A stretch of 5,574 bases of DNA from the NCBI GenBank assembly GCA_947589405.1, contig CANQBT010000122.1:1-5574 (forward strand). Direction: 5' to 3'. The notes under the pieces were generated by a model. The model was not told the origin of the DNA. It saw only the letters and a list, made by a program, of their open reading frames with translations, and did not search any database. Each line of letters begins with the position of its first letter. Positions within the stretch are counted from its first letter, which is position 1. Position numbers and translations under genes: made by a program. Source of the DNA: an uncultured Clostridia bacterium (lineage in GTDB: Bacteria > Bacillota > Clostridia > Lachnospirales > CAG-274). Positions 3,860 through 5,574 of the stretch are shown here, one piece after another.

Positions 3860-5574
3860 ATGAAGTTAAAAAGGATCACAGGTGTGCTTTTATCTGTCAT
3901 TATGGTGCTATCGGGAGTAAGCATTTTGTATGCGGATAATAATGAGTCCGATTCTCAGCTGAATGAGGATAATGTTTATTCCGACACATTAACGGAAACA
4001 GATGTTGATACTGTCATCGAAACAGATGAGATCATTCCCGAAACAGAGGTAACCGATGAAGTCGATCCTCAGCCGACTGACGATAATATCTATTCCGACA
4101 CATCAACGGAAACAGATGTTGATATAATTGATGAAGAAGCCGATGAGATCATTCCCGAAACAATTCCCGATACAGAGGCGTCTAATGTAGTAAATTACCC
4201 GCTGCCCGGCGGCGATATTCATTTTGACACATCAACGGGAACAATAACAGGTATTGATAGGACTGTTACCGAAACAAATGTGGTTATTCCCGACACTATC
4301 TTGGGCACAAGGGTAAAGGCTATAGGTAGTGGCGCATTTTCAAGGTGTAAGGCTATTGAAAGCATAAAAATACCCGATAGTGTAAAGAGCATTGAAGCTT
4401 ATGCATTCGGAGATTGTACCAATTTGAAAAGTCTGACTGTTCCCGAAAGCGTTACAACCATTGGCAGTGAGGCTTTTTATAACTGTACAAGCCTTGCGGA
4501 AATAAAATTGCCCTCAAAAGTTACAGATATGAATAGCTTTGAATTATTCTATGACTGTTCAAGTCTTAAAAGTGTAGCATTACCACAAGGTTTGACTAAA
4601 ATAGACGAAAGATGCTTTAATGGATGCACCGATCTCGAAAGCGTATCTATACCCGACAGCGTAACATCAGTTGGATATGATTCTTTTTGGAACTGTGCAA
4701 GTCTTGAAAGTATAGAGATACCCGATAGTGTAAAATCACTTGGCGATGGTTGCTTTGGCTACTGCACTAATTTAAAAAATATAAAATTACCCGATTTTGT
4801 CGACTATATACATAACGTTTATGATTATTATATTTTTTCTATTTTTGAAAATTGTACTTCTCTTGAAAATATAACTCTCCCTAAGAATATGATAGATATC
4901 GATAGTAATTTCTTTGACAACTGCAAAAGTCTTAAAAATGTAGTTATACAACCAGGAAATGATATTAAAATTATGGAAGGTGCATTTGACGATTCTCCTC
5001 TGCTTGAAAATGTGACGCTTCCCGAAAATGTAATATCTATTGATAGTACAGTATTTTCAAATTGTAACAAGGCTGTACTTAAGCTCCATGTTGTAAAGGA
5101 TTCCTATGCAGATATGTGGGCTAAGGCTAACGGATATAATGTAGTCTACGGTAATGCGCCTTCACCTCCTTCATTTGTAGTAAAGGGAATATTCGGCGGA
5201 AGAAATGTTACATTTAATTGTGCCACAAAAGAGGCTACCATATATTATACAACGGCTAATCGTTCAAAATTGGATCTGAATGATCCACACGTAAAACCCG
5301 GTGAAACAGTTACATTTAACGCTTACTACGGTACAATTTACGCAAGAGCCTATTACAACGGTCAATGGAGCAATCCTGCAAGGCTCATACTCAGAATACC
5401 AAAGGTAAACGACCCAACCATAACAAAGCTTTCAAACGGCAAGGTAAAGATAAAGACCACAACACCAAGCTGTATCGTATACTACACAACAGACGGTACA
5501 ACGCCTTCTGCAAGCAACTATTCAGGAAAGTTCTGGACAAGTCACGATGTTAAGATACCTGCCGGAAAAACCGT
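3860..5574 (+). CDS. Secreted BspA-like leucine-rich repeat protein with chitobiase-C-terminal-like repeats (3' end outside window)
   Basis: ATG at 3860 follows a perfect AAGGAGG (3846-3852) by seven bases. The frame stays open for 571 codons to the right edge. Residues 1-25 are a Sec signal peptide (KLKR, a hydrophobic core, then a likely cut after SILYA), with no lipobox Cys. Residues 26-110 or so form an acidic Thr/Asp/Glu/Pro linker with an internal duplication. From about residue 118 (GGDIHFDTSTGT) a cap leads into roughly ten BspA/TpLRR-type repeats of about 23 residues (158-431), with the pattern 'AF..C.SLESI.IPDSV..IG'. They close with the usual 'V..DSYADMWAKANGYNVVYG' cap. Two repeats follow (about 434-505 and 519 onward) with IYYTT and VYYTTDGTTPSASNY, typical of chitobiase/hexosaminidase C-terminal-like or Fn3-associated modules. 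It is probably a cell-surface or extracellular protein for adhesion or glycan contact. A dockerin or wall anchor may follow outside the window. The binding partner is unknown. Confidence 0.9.
   Translation, partial: MKLKRITGVLLSVIMVLSGVSILYADNNESDSQLNEDNVYSDTLTETDVDTVIETDEIIPETEVTDEVDPQPTDDNIYSDTSTETDVDIIDEEADEIIPETIPDTEASNVVNYPLPGGDIHFDTSTGTITGIDRTVTETNVVIPDTILGTRVKAIGSGAFSRCKAIESIKIPDSVKSIEAYAFGDCTNLKSLTVPESVTTIGSEAFYNCTSLAEIKLPSKVTDMNSFELFYDCSSLKSVALPQGLTKIDERCFNGCTDLESVSIPDSVTSVGYDSFWNCASLESIEIPDSVKSLGDGCFGYCTNLKNIKLPDFVDYIHNVYDYYIFSIFENCTSLENITLPKNMIDIDSNFFDNCKSLKNVVIQPGNDIKIMEGAFDDSPLLENVTLPENVISIDSTVFSNCNKAVLKLHVVKDSYADMWAKANGYNVVYGNAPSPPSFVVKGIFGGRNVTFNCATKEATIYYTTANRSKLDLNDPHVKPGETVTFNAYYGTIYARAYYNGQWSNPARLILRIPKVNDPTITKLSNGKVKIKTTTPSCIVYYTTDGTTPSASNYSGKFWTSHDVKIPAGKT
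3965..4192 (+). repeat. In-frame tandem duplication encoding the acidic linker
   Basis: Two units of about 38 codons lie head to tail (3965-4078 and 4079-4192). They encode EDNVYSDTLTETDVD and DDNIYSDTSTETDVD, each followed by DEIIPET. The 21-base block coding DEIIPET occurs identically at 4025-4045 and 4142-4162, 117 bases apart, so the units differ by one codon. A related third copy, DIHFDTSTGT (from 4214), is the LRR cap. Confidence 0.8.

Noticed and set aside
3724..3924. A 66-codon minus-strand frame across the LRR gene start
   Set aside because: It crosses a repeat hairpin, the ribosome binding site and the signal-peptide codons of the LRR gene, and has no family resemblance.
4828..5070. 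An 80-codon minus-strand frame inside the LRR region
   Set aside because: It is antisense to regular LRR codons, whose periodicity produces repetitive open frames on the other strand.
5365..5553. A 62-codon plus-strand frame in another phase
   Set aside because: It lies inside the C-terminal repeats of the LRR protein, is unusually Lys/Asn-rich, and has no start signals.

Overview
The window looks like a piece of a low-G+C Firmicutes chromosome, most likely a gut or rumen Clostridia of the Ruminococcus/Oscillospiraceae type. The basis is the AT-rich intergenic DNA, strong AAGGAGG-type ribosome binding sites, a clostridial-style aldo/keto reductase with a ferredoxin tail, and a BspA-like LRR surface protein with chitobiase-like C-terminal repeats. 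This assignment is an inference from gene content; no rRNA or other taxonomic marker is present.

Layout from left to right. Positions 1-227 hold the 3' end of an XRE-type helix-turn-helix regulator, followed by a near-perfect intrinsic terminator (254-303). Positions 304-881 contain no gene but a dense mosaic of direct and inverted repeats. A promoter at about 882-912 drives a monocistronic aldo/keto reductase with two [4Fe-4S] motifs (942-2093). A hairpin at 2189-2250 separates it from a convergent gene on the minus strand.

The most notable locus is 2362-3426 (minus strand). Read through in a single frame it encodes a 354-codon protein: an HD domain like the hydrolase domain of RelA/SpoT (ppGpp) enzymes, fused to a NADAR (YbiA-like, ADP-ribosyl-guanine glycosidase type) domain. 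Two in-frame stop codons (TAA at codon 220, TAG at codon 272) interrupt the NADAR part, and the expected metal ligands of the HD part are substituted. I annotate it as a pseudogene, although its promoter, a possible operator and its ribosome binding site look intact.

A divergent intergenic region (about 3585-3859) carries three related TCGGAAAAG hairpins, the middle one terminator-like. From 3860 to the right edge runs a long open frame with no stop in the window: a secreted protein with a signal peptide, a duplicated acidic Thr/Asp/Glu-rich linker, about ten BspA-type LRRs, and two chitobiase-C-terminal-like repeats. The genes do not form one operon. Each lies in its own transcription unit, and I see no pathway linking them.
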